From Erwinia piriflorinigrans CFBP 5888 (GTDB taxonomy: Bacteria > Pseudomonadota > Gammaproteobacteria > Enterobacterales > Enterobacteriaceae), in contig NZ_CAHS01000016.1 in assembly GCF_001050515.1 (NCBI RefSeq), positions 1-64,000 of the forward strand: 64,000 bases of DNA, written 5' to 3'. The notes under the pieces were generated by a model that had not been told where the DNA came from, searched no databases, and saw nothing but the letters and a program-made list of their open reading frames with translations. Position 1 is the first letter of the stretch. Each line of letters begins with the position of its first letter. The translations under genes were made by a program, and so were the position numbers. Positions 9,085-19,185 of the stretch are shown piece after piece.

Positions 9085-9798
9085 TCAGTCCAGCTTAACG
9101 CCCAGACGATTTGCCACTTCTTCGTAGGCTTCGATCAGGCCACCCAGACTTTGACGGTAACGGTCTTTGTCCATCTTATTCAGGGTCTCTTTGTCCCACA
9201 GGCGTGCGCCATCCGGTGAGAACTCATCGCCCAACACCACTTCGCCCTTAAACAGACCGAACTCCAGCTTGAAGTCCACCAGAATCAGGCCCGCATCGGC
9301 AAACAGCTTGCTGAGTACTTCGTTCGCCTGGTATGTCAGTTCGCGCATACGCGCCAGATGCGGTTTACTTACCCAGCCAAACGTCTCGCAATAGGATTCG
9401 TTCACCATCGGATCGTGTTTAGCATCATCTTTAAGGAACAGATCAAACAGTGGGGGAGTAAGGATCATGCCCTCTTCCACGCCCAGACGCTTCACCAGAG
9501 ATCCCGCAGCGCGATTACGCATCACGCACTCCACCGGCACCATCTCCAGGTTTTTCACCAATGCTTCGTTGTCAGAGAGCAGGGCCTCCATCTGTGTTGG
9601 GATCCCGGCTTCCTGAAGTTTGGTCATAATGAAATGATTGAACTTATTGTTAATCATGCCCTTACGATCGAACTGTTCGATGCGCTCGCCGTCCAGCGCT
9701 GACGTATCGTTACGGAATTCGAGTACCAACAGATCCGGGTTTTCGGTGCTGTAGACGGTTTTCGCTTTGCCGCGATACAACTCAGCTTTCTTTTGCAT
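9085..9798 (-). CDS. purC: Phosphoribosylaminoimidazole-succinocarboxamide synthase
   Basis: SAICAR synthetase, which ligates aspartate to CAIR with ATP in de novo purine synthesis in the cytoplasm. The protein is 237 residues, identical in length to E. coli PurC and collinear with it throughout ([18 protein letters not shown] at the N-terminus, [13 protein letters not shown] near the ATP-binding region). The start is placed at ATG 9796-9798 because a GGAGTGGAG ribosome-binding stretch precedes it and it gives the family N-terminus; a longer in-frame extension to 9843 has no homologous sequence. A PurR-like box lies upstream at 9935-9950, so repression by PurR with purine corepressors is likely. 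The next gene upstream is bamC, which has its own terminator. Confidence 0.97.
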   Translation of the reverse strand: MQKKAELYRGKAKTVYSTENPDLLVLEFRNDTSALDGERIEQFDRKGMINNKFNHFIMTKLQEAGIPTQMEALLSDNEALVKNLEMVPVECVMRNRAAGSLVKRLGVEEGMILTPPLFDLFLKDDAKHDPMVNESYCETFGWVSKPHLARMRELTYQANEVLSKLFADAGLILVDFKLEFGLFKGEVVLGDEFSPDGARLWDKETLNKMDKDRYRQSLGGLIEAYEEVANRLGVKLD

Positions 9799-9934
9799 CT
9801 TGTTAACTCCACTCCAACAATAATGAACTGTACCCGGCATCAATCTGGCCGTAGGTAGATAACTATCGGGTTGGTAAAGCCAACCCGTTAAAAAATTGAC
9901 TGACGGAATTATAGGTTCCGTTGATGAAAAATCG

Positions 9935-9950
9935 AAGCAATCGTTTACGT
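9935..9950 (-). promoter_or_regulatory. PurR-like box upstream of purC
   Basis: AAGCAATCGTTTACGT matches 13 of 16 positions of the PurR consensus ACGCAAACGTTTGCGT. It lies about 140 bases before the purC start. E. coli purC is a known PurR target. Confidence 0.65.
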
Positions 9951-9964
9951 CACGCCAAATTAAA

Positions 9965-9987
9965 AAGGCCGGAAGTTTTCCGGCCTT
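9965..9987 (-). terminator. bamC terminator
   Basis: Minus-strand 10-bp stem AAGGCCGGAA with a 3-base loop followed by TTTTT, just downstream of the bamC stop. Confidence 0.8.
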
Positions 9988-9992
9988 AAAGC

Positions 9993-11024
9993 TTACTTGC
10001 TGAATGCGGCCTGGAACACCGCTACCAGCGCATCATTCTGCGACTGGGTTAACGGATGGCCTTTAGGATCGAGGAACTGTAGGCTGCTACGGTTGCCCAG
10101 GTCACCGACCTGAAGTTTGTAATCACCATTTTTCAGTTGCGGATCTTTGGCACCCAGCTCATCGAAGGTGCTGCTGTCCGGTGCACTGTATGTCACGTTC
10201 AGACTACCTTGCGAACGGTTGTCATCTTTGACCTTCATACCAATGTGTTTCAGCGTGGCCGGCAGGCGCTGCCAGACCACGTTGAACGGCGCACGCAGGA
10301 TCAGATCAGGCAGGCCAGTATCATCGGCACCGCTCTGCACATCGATTTGTGTTGGGCTGCGGCTGGCTACGGTATCTTCACGACGGGTTTCAATTTTATC
10401 CAGACCTGCGCTGATTTCGTTCAACATCTGCGCGGTGTAACGCTGGATCTGCACCGGCGAGTTAACCACTTTATCCTGCTGTTGCAGTTCAAGCAGCTTC
10501 ACCATCAGCGCCTGCTGCCCGCCCTGCTGTTGAACGCTCAGCTGGTAACGGCCACGATACTGATTGTCTTCATCGGCACGGTTCCACTGAACCCAATCGG
10601 TGGTCAGAGTTTGACGCGCGTCCTGACGGTCGGCAATGGGGAACTTCGCTGCCTGCACGACATCAACCACCTGTGTCCAGATGGCACCGCTGCGGCTGTC
10701 AATCAGCAGAATGCCCGTGTTACCGGCAAACTGGCTGCGAGTACCGTTCATCAGCGCCAAAGTCTGTGCCGGTGGACGGATATCAAGCTGCTTACCCACC
10801 GGCCCTTTTTCATTGACGGACGGGACATCAAAGTCGCCATTTTGTATTGGCAGGATCATACCCGCAGGCGCGTGCAAATCGCTAAGATTGGCCGCCTGCA
10901 GATAGGATTCATCACCGCTCACCTGGCGCTTGTAACGCTGGTCACTGGAACAAGCTGCAAGCAGCATCACTAGCGACAGTCCGACCACTTTCGCAACTGC
11001 GGACTTTTGTACTGAGTAAACCAT
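9993..11024 (-). CDS. bamC: Outer-membrane assembly lipoprotein BamC (NlpB)
   Basis: Lipoprotein subunit of the BAM complex that folds beta-barrel proteins into the outer membrane. It is 343 residues with a signal peptide and the lipobox LLAAC (Cys25), followed by the conserved unstructured stretch ([14 protein letters not shown]) known to contact BamD. Two helix-grip domains follow, and the C-terminus ([18 protein letters not shown]) is shared with E. coli. I prefer ATG 11022-11024 with GGGAGA at proper spacing; a TTG one codon upstream is too close to that site. It is 15 bases downstream of dapA, the dapA-bamC arrangement of E. coli, so cotranscription is likely. Confidence 0.95.
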   Translation of the reverse strand: MVYSVQKSAVAKVVGLSLVMLLAACSSDQRYKRQVSGDESYLQAANLSDLHAPAGMILPIQNGDFDVPSVNEKGPVGKQLDIRPPAQTLALMNGTRSQFAGNTGILLIDSRSGAIWTQVVDVVQAAKFPIADRQDARQTLTTDWVQWNRADEDNQYRGRYQLSVQQQGGQQALMVKLLELQQQDKVVNSPVQIQRYTAQMLNEISAGLDKIETRREDTVASRSPTQIDVQSGADDTGLPDLILRAPFNVVWQRLPATLKHIGMKVKDDNRSQGSLNVTYSAPDSSTFDELGAKDPQLKNGDYKLQVGDLGNRSSLQFLDPKGHPLTQSQNDALVAVFQAAFSK

Positions 11025-11039
11025 CAATTCTCCCTAAAT

Positions 11040-11918
11040 TTAAAGCAGGGCTGCATCTTTGAGCGCCTGCTCAACAACCGAACAACCGGCATCGGTCAGC
11101 GGCGTCATGGGTAAACGCAGCGTATCGGTCGCTATTAATCCTAATCGTTTCGCGGCCCATTTCACCGGGATAGGATTGGGTTCCACAAACAGTTTCTGAT
11201 GCAAATGCATCAGGCGCTGGTTCAGGAGGCGTGCTTGCGCAAAGTTTCCCTGCTGTGCCAGAGCACAGAGTTCAACCATTTCGCGTGCAGCGATGTTCGC
11301 CGTCACGGAGATGACGCCCTGCCCGCCCAACTGCATGAAGTCCAGTGAGGAAGCATCATCGCCACTTACCAACACAAAGTCATCATTTACCAGCTGTTGG
11401 ATCTGACTTACCCGCGATAAGTTCCCGGTGGCCTCTTTGATCCCGATAATATTTTTAATTTTGGCCAGCCGACCGACGGTTTCCGGCAATAAATCGACGC
11501 CGGTACGCGAGGGAACGTTATACAACATTTGCGGCAGGTCAGTACTTTCCGCAATGGTTTTGAAGTGCTGATACAATCCTTCCTGCGTCGGACGGTTGTA
11601 ATAGGGAGTTACGGTGAGACAACCAACAACGCCAGAGTTTTCAAAACGTTTGGTCAAACAGACGCCTTCAGCGGTAGCATTCGCACCGGTGCCGGCAATA
11701 ACCGGAATACGCCCATCGGCCAGTTCCAGCGTTAACAAAACCACTTCACCATGTTCATCATGACTCAGGGTGGCTGACTCGCCGGTCGTTCCAACAGAAA
11801 CAATTGCCGAAGTTCCGCTGGCAACATGATAATCGATCAGTTTTTTCAGGCTCGCGCGGCAGACATTTCCTTTGTCATCCATCGGTGTAACGAGTGCAAC
11901 AATACTTCCCGTGAACAT
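11040..11918 (-). CDS. dapA: 4-hydroxy-tetrahydrodipicolinate synthase
   Basis: Condenses pyruvate with aspartate semialdehyde, the first committed step of the lysine and diaminopimelate pathway. It is a 292-residue TIM barrel with Schiff-base Lys161 in GIKEAT, Tyr133 in LYNVPSRTG, and Thr44-Thr45 in VGTTGES, the positions known from E. coli DapA. It is transcribed with bamC and is divergent from gcvR across about 137 bases. Nothing unusual is seen. Confidence 0.97.
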   Translation of the reverse strand: MFTGSIVALVTPMDDKGNVCRASLKKLIDYHVASGTSAIVSVGTTGESATLSHDEHGEVVLLTLELADGRIPVIAGTGANATAEGVCLTKRFENSGVVGCLTVTPYYNRPTQEGLYQHFKTIAESTDLPQMLYNVPSRTGVDLLPETVGRLAKIKNIIGIKEATGNLSRVSQIQQLVNDDFVLVSGDDASSLDFMQLGGQGVISVTANIAAREMVELCALAQQGNFAQARLLNQRLMHLHQKLFVEPNPIPVKWAAKRLGLIATDTLRLPMTPLTDAGCSVVEQALKDAALL

Positions 11919-12055
11919 TAGTCATCCCCTCGACAAACAAGTTCTTCATGGTACGTTTGACCGCGTAATAAAAGCAAGTGCGCAGGTCGACCTATGTGCT
12001 TGTCAGCAGTTTTTTTTATGTTTACCTTACGGTTATTAGCATTTAGACAGGAAAC

Positions 12056-12613
12056 GTGATTTTGCCGCAGCCATCGCAACACCATCTGGTTATCACCGCA
12101 CTTGGCGTTGACCGCACCGGAATAGTCAATACCATTACTCGCCATGTCAGCAGCTGCGGATGCAATATCGAGGATAGCCGTCTTGCTATTCTCGGCGAAG
12201 AGTTTAGCTTTATCATGCTGCTGTCCGGTAGCTGGCACGCGATAACGTTGATTGAGTCCACGCTACCGCTGAAAGGGGCCGAGCTGGAGCTTCTGATCGT
12301 GATGAAACGCACCAATGCCAGCCTGCGTCCACCGATGCCAGCCACGGTCTGGGTGCAAGTTGAAGTCACCGACTCGCCGCATATCATTGAGCGCTTTACC
12401 GATCTCTTCGATACGCATCAGATGAATATTGCGGAGCTGGTCTCACGCACGCAGCCAGCGCAAGAAAACCAGCCCCCGCAACTCTACATTCAAATAACGG
12501 CACACAGTCCGGCCAGCCAGGATGCCTCTTTTATTGAACAAGCATTCCATCAGCTATGTACAGAGTTACACGCTCAAGGCACTATTAAAGCCGTTTCCCA
12601 CCACGAAGTGTAA
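12056..12613 (+). CDS. gcvR: Glycine cleavage system transcriptional repressor GcvR
   Basis: Regulatory protein that binds GcvA and blocks activation of the gcvTHP operon when glycine is low. It is 185 residues with two ACT domains (about 10-80 and 95-170) and a strongly conserved N-terminal stretch (GIVNTITRHVSSCGCNIEDS). The start is GTG 12056, preceded by AGGAA; a TTG at 12062 is an alternative at longer spacing. It lies upstream of bcp in the same orientation, as in E. coli. Confidence 0.93.
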   Translation: MILPQPSQHHLVITALGVDRTGIVNTITRHVSSCGCNIEDSRLAILGEEFSFIMLLSGSWHAITLIESTLPLKGAELELLIVMKRTNASLRPPMPATVWVQVEVTDSPHIIERFTDLFDTHQMNIAELVSRTQPAQENQPPQLYIQITAHSPASQDASFIEQAFHQLCTELHAQGTIKAVSHHEV

Positions 12614-12670
12614 GGTGCGAAATAGGTGTTATGCCGACGATTTTATGACGACAACCCATGGAGAGTAGTA

Positions 12671-13138
12671 ATGAATGCACTGAAAGCCGGTGATATCGCA
12701 CCGAAATTTAGCCTGCCCGATCAGGATGGTGAACAGATCAATTTGACCGACTTCCAGGGACAGCGCGTTTTGGTCTATTTTTATCCGAAAGCGATGACGC
12801 CGGGCTGCACCGTTCAGGCCTGTGGTCTGCGCGACAGCATGGACGAGCTGAAAAAATGCGGGGTTGAAGTGTTGGGTATCAGCACCGATAAACCGGAAAA
12901 ATTGTCGCGCTTCGTTGAAAAAGAGCTACTGAACTTCACCTTATTGTCAGATGAAGATCATCAGGTCAGCAACCAGTTTGGCATTTGGGGTGAAAAAACC
13001 TTTATGGGTAAAACCTATGACGGCATACATCGCACCAGCTTCCTGATTGATGCCGATGGCAAAGTTGAGAAAGTCTTCGACGACTTCAAAACCAGTAACC
13101 ATCACGATATCGTTATTGATTACCTGAAAAACGCGTGA
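12671..13138 (+). CDS. bcp: Thioredoxin-dependent peroxiredoxin Bcp (PrxQ class)
   Basis: Cytoplasmic peroxiredoxin reducing peroxides with thioredoxin as electron donor. It is 155 residues (E. coli 156) with a thioredoxin fold, peroxidatic Cys46 in PGCT and the nearby resolving Cys51 (TVQACGLRD), the atypical two-Cys arrangement of this class. The start is ATG 12671, which gives the family N-terminus MNALKAGDIAPKFSLPDQ and has GGAGAG upstream. It follows gcvR by 57 bases. The convergent diguanylate cyclase ends 112 bases beyond. Confidence 0.96.
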   Translation: MNALKAGDIAPKFSLPDQDGEQINLTDFQGQRVLVYFYPKAMTPGCTVQACGLRDSMDELKKCGVEVLGISTDKPEKLSRFVEKELLNFTLLSDEDHQVSNQFGIWGEKTFMGKTYDGIHRTSFLIDADGKVEKVFDDFKTSNHHDIVIDYLKNA

Positions 13139-13250
13139 ACTTCGGCGGCGAGCCCAATCATCCGGGCCGCCCGCACAGGGGACCGGGCCTGCTCAATAGC
13201 GCTTTTCACAAGACAAACATCACATTGACAGGCGGCTGGCGCGAGATTTT

Positions 13251-14843
13251 TTAAACCCGGTCAGGAGGTTGCGGCGCATTTTTTGCGACGATGACACAGT
13301 TGCGCCCCGCGTTTTTCGCCCGATAAAGCGCATCATCCGCCTGCCCGAAGGTTTGGTGCATGGTCGTTTCGTCGTCAGGTGCCCAGAAAGAGATACCGAT
13401 AGAGACAGTCACATGGCCAACCGCCTCAAGGTGGATTTGATCAATATGTACACGCACTCTTTCAGCAATCATCAGCGCAATATCACGCTCTGCACCCGGT
13501 AGGATCATCAAGAACTCCTCCCCACCATTGCGACAGATAATATCGCTTCGTCTGGCCGTCTTTTCCAGCAGATCCGCCACGGTTTTAATCACCCTGTCGC
13601 CGACAGCATGGCCAAAGGTGTCGTTCACGCGTTTAAAACGATCGATATCCAGTGCCAACACGGCAAAGGCTTGATGGGTAGAGAGAAAATAGTCCAGCAC
13701 CGCATCTAACCCACGGCGATTAAGCAGCCCGGTCATCGGATCGGTTTGCGCTTCACTCTTCAAACGTCCTATTTTGTCCTGCATCAGCGCGATCCCAGCC
13801 AGCATCGCCCGCTTAATCTGTGAGGATTCATAGTACCAGGAACGGATATTGTTGATTTCGTGTGAAACATTTTTTGCATCCATGCGGCTGGCTTTGCGCG
13901 CCAGCTGCCAAAGGGGTCGGGCGATACGGCGCGCGAGGATCAGCGCAAGGATCACCGTCAGCAGGGCAAACGGAACCGAATTCTTCAGCACCTGCAACAG
14001 CAGGCTGTTTAACGGTAACAGCGTCGCTGCGGTGGGTTTCAGCGAGACAATCGTCCAGCCTGTTGAGGGAACCACCGCATAGCCTGCCAACACGGATTCA
14101 CCGTCAGGCATGACAACTTCAAGCTTTCCATTGCTGGCATCTTGTCGCTGTTGCCGGGTGATCGGTGGATCGATGGTTTTGCCCACCTGCATAAGATCTT
14201 GGTGATACAGCAGCCGGTTTTCACCGTCGATCACGTACAATGAAGATCCGTCGCGATAAAACTGCTCGCCGAGGAGTACATCAAGAACGCTCTTCTTTTT
14301 CAGATAGATAGATCCCCCCACAAAGCCCAGATAGCTACCGCTTTTCGACCAGACAGGGCGTGAGATAAAGACCAACAGATTATTGGCGGTAGAAAGACCC
14401 GGTTGACTAATCAGCGGCTTACGCTCGATAAGTGCCTGCTTTGCCACAGAGGAGCTGAGCTGCATTCCCTTTAGCATCAGCGATTCTGGTGAAATGGCGC
14501 GCACCCAGCCGTGCGCATCGGCGATCACCACCGAGTTAAAACTGTTGGTTTGTCCACGCAGTCGCTCAACTTCAGCCTGCAACGTGCTCTCGCTGTCAAT
14601 TCCTTCACTCAGTACGCTGGCACTGTAGGAGAGCTGTGACCTGGCAAGATTGAAAAACACCTCGGTAGTCGAAGCCAGCTTAGTCGCGTAAACCCTGTTC
14701 GCTTCCAACGTATTGTTGATCAGCACCTCTCGCTGTACCCGCCAGCTGGCGTACAAAGAATTAGCCAGCGTGATCACGATGCTGGCGACCGCCAGCAGGG
14801 TAATCAAGGTGCGCAAGTCCGTTTTATACCGTTTGAGTCTCAA
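13251..14843 (-). CDS. Membrane sensor diguanylate cyclase (dCache-GGDEF)
   Basis: Predicted to make cyclic di-GMP from two GTP in response to a periplasmic signal. It is 530 residues: N-terminal membrane segment (about 12-32), periplasmic double-Cache-like sensor (about 35-275), second membrane segment (about 285-310), a HAMP-like linker (RRIARPLWQLARKA) and a GGDEF domain. The active site is GGEEF, and RRSD upstream fits the RxxD product-inhibition site, so both catalysis and feedback are predicted. The start is TTG 14841-14843 with GGAGAG six bases before. A Fur-like sequence lies just upstream. E. coli has no cyclase at this place; Erwinia carries several such enzymes affecting exopolysaccharide and biofilm, but I cannot name this one. 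Confidence 0.88.
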   Translation of the reverse strand: MRLKRYKTDLRTLITLLAVASIVITLANSLYASWRVQREVLINNTLEANRVYATKLASTTEVFFNLARSQLSYSASVLSEGIDSESTLQAEVERLRGQTNSFNSVVIADAHGWVRAISPESLMLKGMQLSSSVAKQALIERKPLISQPGLSTANNLLVFISRPVWSKSGSYLGFVGGSIYLKKKSVLDVLLGEQFYRDGSSLYVIDGENRLLYHQDLMQVGKTIDPPITRQQRQDASNGKLEVVMPDGESVLAGYAVVPSTGWTIVSLKPTAATLLPLNSLLLQVLKNSVPFALLTVILALILARRIARPLWQLARKASRMDAKNVSHEINNIRSWYYESSQIKRAMLAGIALMQDKIGRLKSEAQTDPMTGLLNRRGLDAVLDYFLSTHQAFAVLALDIDRFKRVNDTFGHAVGDRVIKTVADLLEKTARRSDIICRNGGEEFLMILPGAERDIALMIAERVRVHIDQIHLEAVGHVTVSIGISFWAPDDETTMHQTFGQADDALYRAKNAGRNCVIVAKNAPQPPDRV

Positions 14844-14863
14844 CGCCGACTCTCCATTATAAA

Positions 14864-14882
14864 AAGCATGATAATCATTGCC
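14864..14882 (-). promoter_or_regulatory. Fur-like box upstream of the diguanylate cyclase
   Basis: The 19-base segment centred on GATAATCATT matches 14 of 19 positions of the Fur consensus and lies 20 bases before the cyclase start. Binding is not proven. Confidence 0.35.
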
Positions 14883-15076
14883 TTATCGTATCGATATGTA
14901 TTAACCGTATTCGCATCTGTGCTGGCAACGGCTAATCGCACACCGCTAAATCGTTTCATAAATCATATAACATTTGTCGGCTGGACGAATTGTTTCAAAT
15001 CATGATGATTTCGCGCAAAAAACCGCTGTTCTCATTGTATTCACCCTACCGATTCGCATGTTTTAGCCGTTTCTTT

Positions 15077-15090
15077 CAGTGCATGCACTG
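15077..15090. promoter_or_regulatory. Perfect 14-bp palindrome upstream of bepA
   Basis: CAGTGCATGCACTG is its own reverse complement. It lies about 95 bases before the bepA start and just ahead of an AT-rich stretch (TTAATATATA). Its role is unknown; a repressor site is possible. Confidence 0.35.
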
Positions 15091-15183
15091 GTTAATATAT
15101 AAGGTTGGTGCCGTGGAAAAAGGCATACAGACATTTTACGCCGCTTTAACGGTTAAAACAGCATTTCCTTGTTAGGGTCCCGT

Positions 15184-16647
15184 ATGTCGATTCGATTGAA
15201 GAAAAGCCTGCTGATCTCGCTGCTCACCTCGGTCGTAGCCGTGAACACGCTTGCGGCTCATGCCGACGTCAGCGATAATCTGCCGGATATTGGCACCACG
15301 GCGGCAGGTACGCTATCGATTAATCAGGAGCTGGCAATGGGCGATTTTTATGTCCGCCAGCTAAGAGCCAGCGCCCCAATCATCACCGACCCGTTACTCG
15401 ATCAATATATTAACCAGCTGGGCCAACGCCTGGTGGCACACGCCTGGTCAGTCAAAACGCCCTTCCATTTCTATCTGATACGCAATGATGAAATTAATGC
15501 GTTTGCTTTTTTTGGCGGCAACGTGGTTCTGCACTCTGCGCTGTTTCGCTACAGCGATAATGAGAGCCAGCTGGCGTCGGTTATGGCCCATGAAATCTCG
15601 CACGTTACCCAGCGTCATCTGGCACGAGCAATGGAACAGCAACAGCGCAATGCCCCCCTCACCTGGGTGGGAGCGCTAGGATCGATATTACTGGCAATGG
15701 CCAGCCCGCAGGCAGGGATGGCGGCGCTGAGCGGCACGCTCGCCGGCTCTCAACAAGGGGTGATAAGCTTTACCCAGCAAAATGAACAGGAGGCAGATCG
15801 CATCGGAATTCAGGTGCTGCAACGTGCCGGTTTCAACCCGCAAGCCATGCCGGACTTTCTGCAAAAGCTGGCCGACGCATCGCGCTATGCTTCTAAACCG
15901 CCGGAGATTTTACTGACGCACCCTCTTCCCGACAGCCGCCTGGCCGATACGCGTAACCGCGCAAATCAGATGAAACCCGTGGTTGTCCAATCCTCCCCGG
16001 ATTACTACATGGCGAAAGTCAGAGCGCTGGGCATGTTCTCCACCGGGCAGAACCAGCTAAATGACGATCTGCTCACGCTTCTTTCACGCGGCAACACTCG
16101 CGAACAGGCCGCCGCACACTATGGCAAAGCGGTATTACTGCTGGGTGACAACAAGTTTTCTGACGCCCATAACATCATCGCCCCGCTGCTGGCAAAACAG
16201 CCTGACAACGTTTGGTATCTGGATATCATGACCGACATTGATATCGGGCTGAAGCAGCCGCAGCAGGCGATAAACCGCCTGCTGGCGGTAAAGGGTAGCA
16301 TCAGCAACAGCCCGGTCATCCAGCTCAACCTGGCTAATGCGTATATAGAAGCGAAACAGCCTGCCAATGCCAGCAAGATTTTGTATCGCTATACCTGGGC
16401 CAACAAAGACGATGCCAACGGCTGGGATTTGCTGGCACTGGCATCTTCTCAGCTAGGGTTGAGTGATGAAGAGCAGGCCGCCCGGGCCGAAAGCCTGGCG
16501 TTAGCCGGTCAGCTCGACCAGGCGATCCGCAGCCTGAGCAGCGCCAGCGCGCAGGTCGCACTGGGAAGTCTGAAACAGGCACGCTACGATGCACGTATCG
16601 ATCAGCTGCGACAGCTACAGCAGCGTTTTCGTCAGTACCAGAAATAA
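15184..16647 (+). CDS. bepA: Periplasmic metalloprotease/chaperone BepA (YfgC)
   Basis: Maintains outer-membrane integrity by promoting assembly of LptD and degrading stalled LptD. It is 487 residues, as in E. coli: cleavable signal peptide ending in an AAHA region, M48 protease domain with HEISH at 136-140 and NEQEADRIG supplying the third zinc ligand, then a TPR domain. The start is ATG 15184, which restores the family length; an upstream in-frame TTG at 15169 adds five unconserved residues. It is followed by yfgD after 14 bases. In E. coli it belongs to the sigma-E regulon; I did not identify a clear sigma-E promoter here. Confidence 0.95.
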   Translation: MSIRLKKSLLISLLTSVVAVNTLAAHADVSDNLPDIGTTAAGTLSINQELAMGDFYVRQLRASAPIITDPLLDQYINQLGQRLVAHAWSVKTPFHFYLIRNDEINAFAFFGGNVVLHSALFRYSDNESQLASVMAHEISHVTQRHLARAMEQQQRNAPLTWVGALGSILLAMASPQAGMAALSGTLAGSQQGVISFTQQNEQEADRIGIQVLQRAGFNPQAMPDFLQKLADASRYASKPPEILLTHPLPDSRLADTRNRANQMKPVVVQSSPDYYMAKVRALGMFSTGQNQLNDDLLTLLSRGNTREQAAAHYGKAVLLLGDNKFSDAHNIIAPLLAKQPDNVWYLDIMTDIDIGLKQPQQAINRLLAVKGSISNSPVIQLNLANAYIEAKQPANASKILYRYTWANKDDANGWDLLALASSQLGLSDEEQAARAESLALAGQLDQAIRSLSSASAQVALGSLKQARYDARIDQLRQLQQRFRQYQK

Positions 16648-16661
16648 TCAGGGAGAACAGC

Positions 16662-17015
16662 TTGAGCGACGTACAAATCTATCACAATCCGCGCTGCTCG
16701 AAGAGCCGCGAAACGCTGGGACTGCTAAGAGCACAGGGCATTGAACCACAGGTTATTCTCTATCTTGAAACACCGCCGGATATCGCCACGCTCACAACGC
16801 TGTTGCAGCAGCTGGGAATGAGCAGCGCGCGCCAGCTGATGCGCATAAAAGAGGAGGAATATTTGGCCCTGGGTTTGCAAGATGTGCAGGTTGGAGAACA
16901 GCAATTAATGCGGGCAATGGCTTCACAGCCGAAACTTATCGAACGCCCCATCGTGGTGGCAAACGGCCAGGCGCGGATCGGCAGGCCGCCACAGAAGGTA
17001 CTGGAGATCCTTTAG
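16662..17015 (+). CDS. yfgD: ArsC-family reductase-like protein YfgD
   Basis: A 117-residue protein of the arsenate reductase (glutaredoxin-type) family. Cys12 in [11 protein letters not shown] and the C-terminal motif [17 protein letters not shown] match ArsC-like proteins. Arsenate reduction is the annotation by family; a physiological role for YfgD is not established. The start is TTG 16662 with GGGAGAA eight bases before. It sits 14 bases after bepA, so it is likely cotranscribed, and its end overlaps the convergent hda gene by 4 bases. Confidence 0.9.
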   Translation: MSDVQIYHNPRCSKSRETLGLLRAQGIEPQVILYLETPPDIATLTTLLQQLGMSSARQLMRIKEEEYLALGLQDVQVGEQQLMRAMASQPKLIERPIVVANGQARIGRPPQKVLEIL

Positions 17016-17713
17016 AGCGCCAGCGCCTCTTTAACAAAAGGGATGGTCAGCTTGCGCTGGGCGCTGATAGAGGCGTGATCCAGCCTATCCAGCGTCACAA
17101 ATAGCGTTCGCATTTCACGATCGAGACGTTTCAGCAGAAAGCGGCCGACGTCTTCGGGCAGTTCGAAACCGCGCAGTCGGGCGCGCAGCTGTAGCGCCTG
17201 TAGCTTATCTTCATCGGAAAGAGGCTGTAGCTTATAGATCTGACCCCAGTCGAGGCGCGAAGCCAAGTCCGCCAGCTTCAGATTGAGCTGGCGCGGGGGA
17301 CGATCCCCGGTGATCAGCAGCCGCGTTTTTCCGGTTTCCAAAATGCGATTATAGAGATCGAAGATCGCCATTTCCCATCGTTCATCGCCTGCAATACATT
17401 CAATATTGTCGATGCAGACTAAGGACAGCTGCTCCATTCCGTCGAGCACTTCAGGCACAAACCAGGTGCGTTTATCCAGCGGAACGTAGCCGACCGCATC
17501 GCCTTGCGCCGACAATTCCGCGCAGGCGGCATGCAGAAGATGACTGCGCCCTCCGCCGTCGCGGCACCAGAAGTAGAAGTAGCTGCCATGTTGCTGGTGC
17601 AATGCGCTCTGTAGCGCGGCCAACAGCGACATATTCTCCCCCGGCCAGAAGCTGGCAAAGGTTTCGTCATCGGGCAGGTAAAGTGGCAGTGAAAGCTGTG
17701 CCGGCGTGTTCAG
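17012..17713 (-). CDS. hda: DnaA inactivator Hda
   Basis: AAA+ protein that, loaded on the DNA clamp, stimulates ATP hydrolysis by DnaA and prevents re-initiation of replication. It has a clamp-binding motif QLSLPL at the extreme N-terminus, a modified P-loop ([11 protein letters not shown]), DNIE as Walker B region and the Arg-finger segment ([13 protein letters not shown]). I start it at CTG 17711-17713, which gives 233 residues as in E. coli, where a CUG start has been reported. The ribosome-binding sequence GAGGTGAT overlaps an upstream GTG (17717-17719), making that GTG a poor start. Annotation from GTG would add two residues. Confidence 0.93.
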   Translation of the reverse strand: MNTPAQLSLPLYLPDDETFASFWPGENMSLLAALQSALHQQHGSYFYFWCRDGGGRSHLLHAACAELSAQGDAVGYVPLDKRTWFVPEVLDGMEQLSLVCIDNIECIAGDERWEMAIFDLYNRILETGKTRLLITGDRPPRQLNLKLADLASRLDWGQIYKLQPLSDEDKLQALQLRARLRGFELPEDVGRFLLKRLDREMRTLFVTLDRLDHASISAQRKLTIPFVKEALAL

Positions 17714-17839
17714 AATCACCTCAGGGTTTGAGCAGGCAGAAAACGCAAAAATTCTATCACAATTCTGGCTGGATCATGAAACGCTATACCAGGATGCCAA
17801 AGTAAGGGGTGGCGAGCCAGCACGTTGCTGCGTAGAAGA

Positions 17840-17859
17840 GGGGCAGCGGGCGCTGCCCC
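17840..17859 (-). terminator. Hairpin after uraA, possible terminator
   Basis: An 8-bp GGGGCAGC stem with a 4-base loop lies 7 bases beyond the uraA stop. The U-run is weak, so termination efficiency is doubtful. Confidence 0.4.
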
Positions 17860-17866
17860 AGCAGGT

Positions 17867-19156
17867 TTACTGCGCGTCGTGACGCTTATCCGGTACGTCG
17901 ATAACCTCTTCTTCTTTGCGCAGCAGGCTGAACGCCTTGAAGATGAGGCTGAGTGCAACGCCGACGATCGTCGCCAGCGCCATCCCTTTGAGCTCGGCGG
18001 CCCCGATATGCACTTTTGCCCCGCTGACGCCGATAATAAGGACAACCGATGTCAGGATCAGGTTCTGCGCCTTGTTGTAATCCACTTTCGATTCAATCAA
18101 TACGCGAATACCGGAAGCGGCAATGACCCCATAGAGCAACAGCGATACTCCCCCCATAACCGGTACTGGCACCGCCTGGATCGCCGCAGCCAGTTTACCA
18201 ATGCAGGAGAGCAGGATCGCCAGAATCGCCGCGCCGCCAATCACCCAAGTACTGTAAACGCGGGTGATCGCCATGACGCCGATGTTCTCACCGTAGGTGG
18301 TATTTGGCGTCGAGCCAAAGAGGCCGGAGAATACGGTGGAAATCCCGTTGGCAAACATGGATCGGTGCAGGCCCGGATCTTTCAGCAGATCCTTTTTCAC
18401 AATATTTGCCGTCACCACCAGATGGCCGACATGTTCGGCGATCACCACCAGCGCAGCAGGCAGAATGGTGAAAATGGCAGCCCACTCAAAACGCGGCGTA
18501 TAGAAGGTAGGCAAAGCAAACCAGTGCGCTTCGCGTACCGGCGTCCAGTCTACCATCCCCATACCCCAGGAAAGGGCGTAGCCTGCCAGCACGCCAATCA
18601 GAATCGGGATAATCGCCAGGAAGCCACGGAACATCACCGAGCCAAAGACCGTTACGCCCAGCGTGACCATAGAAATAATCATGGCTTTATTGTCAGGAGC
18701 TGCGCCGTCAGCCGGTAATAAGCCGGCCATATTCGCCGCCACGCCCGCCAATTCCAGACCAATAACCGCCACAATCGCGCCCATCGCCGCCGGGGGAAAC
18801 ATCACGTTCAGCCAGCCGGTGCCGGCTTTTTTAACAATCAGCGCTACCAGGCAAAACAACACGCCGCAGAGGATAAAACCGCCCAGCGCCACTTCGTAAC
18901 CCAAAGGCAACAGCAGCAGCACCGGGGAGATAAAGGCAAAACTCGATCCCAGATACGCCGGAATTTTGCCTTTGCAGATAAACAGATAAAGCAGCGTACC
19001 GATGCCGTTAAACAGCAGTACGGTAGCCGGATTGATATGGAACAGGATCGGCACCAGCACGGTAGCACCAAACATGGCGAACAGATGCTGGAAGCTGAGT
19101 GGAATGGTTTGCAGCAGCGGTGGCCGCTCATCTACACCAATTGCACGACGTGTCAT
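17867..19156 (-). CDS. uraA: Uracil:proton symporter UraA
   Basis: Inner-membrane uracil permease of the nucleobase/ascorbate transporter family. It is 429 residues, the same as E. coli, with about 14 membrane segments and family motifs (IGLELAGVAA; TPNTTYGENIGVMAITRV). The start is ATG 19154-19156, giving the exact family N-terminus MTRRAIGVDERPPLLQT; a longer extension to 19252 runs through a hairpin and is not coding. It is downstream of upp. A terminator-like hairpin at 19186-19211 lies between the two genes, so its expression may be attenuated relative to upp. Confidence 0.96.
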   Translation of the reverse strand: MTRRAIGVDERPPLLQTIPLSFQHLFAMFGATVLVPILFHINPATVLLFNGIGTLLYLFICKGKIPAYLGSSFAFISPVLLLLPLGYEVALGGFILCGVLFCLVALIVKKAGTGWLNVMFPPAAMGAIVAVIGLELAGVAANMAGLLPADGAAPDNKAMIISMVTLGVTVFGSVMFRGFLAIIPILIGVLAGYALSWGMGMVDWTPVREAHWFALPTFYTPRFEWAAIFTILPAALVVIAEHVGHLVVTANIVKKDLLKDPGLHRSMFANGISTVFSGLFGSTPNTTYGENIGVMAITRVYSTWVIGGAAILAILLSCIGKLAAAIQAVPVPVMGGVSLLLYGVIAASGIRVLIESKVDYNKAQNLILTSVVLIIGVSGAKVHIGAAELKGMALATIVGVALSLIFKAFSLLRKEEEVIDVPDKRHDAQ

Positions 19157-19185
19157 ACGGTCATTACCCTTTAAGTGTGAGCCAT

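Larger units (their letters stand above)
14844..15183. other. 340-base divergent intergenic region, cyclase and bepA
   Basis: AT-rich control region between oppositely oriented genes. It contains a Fur-like box near the cyclase and a 14-bp palindrome near bepA. No convincing gene is present. Confidence 0.6.

Noticed and set aside
13139..13250. Search for a terminator or small RNA between bcp and the cyclase
   Set aside because: GC-rich blocks occur but no clear stem followed by T on either strand.
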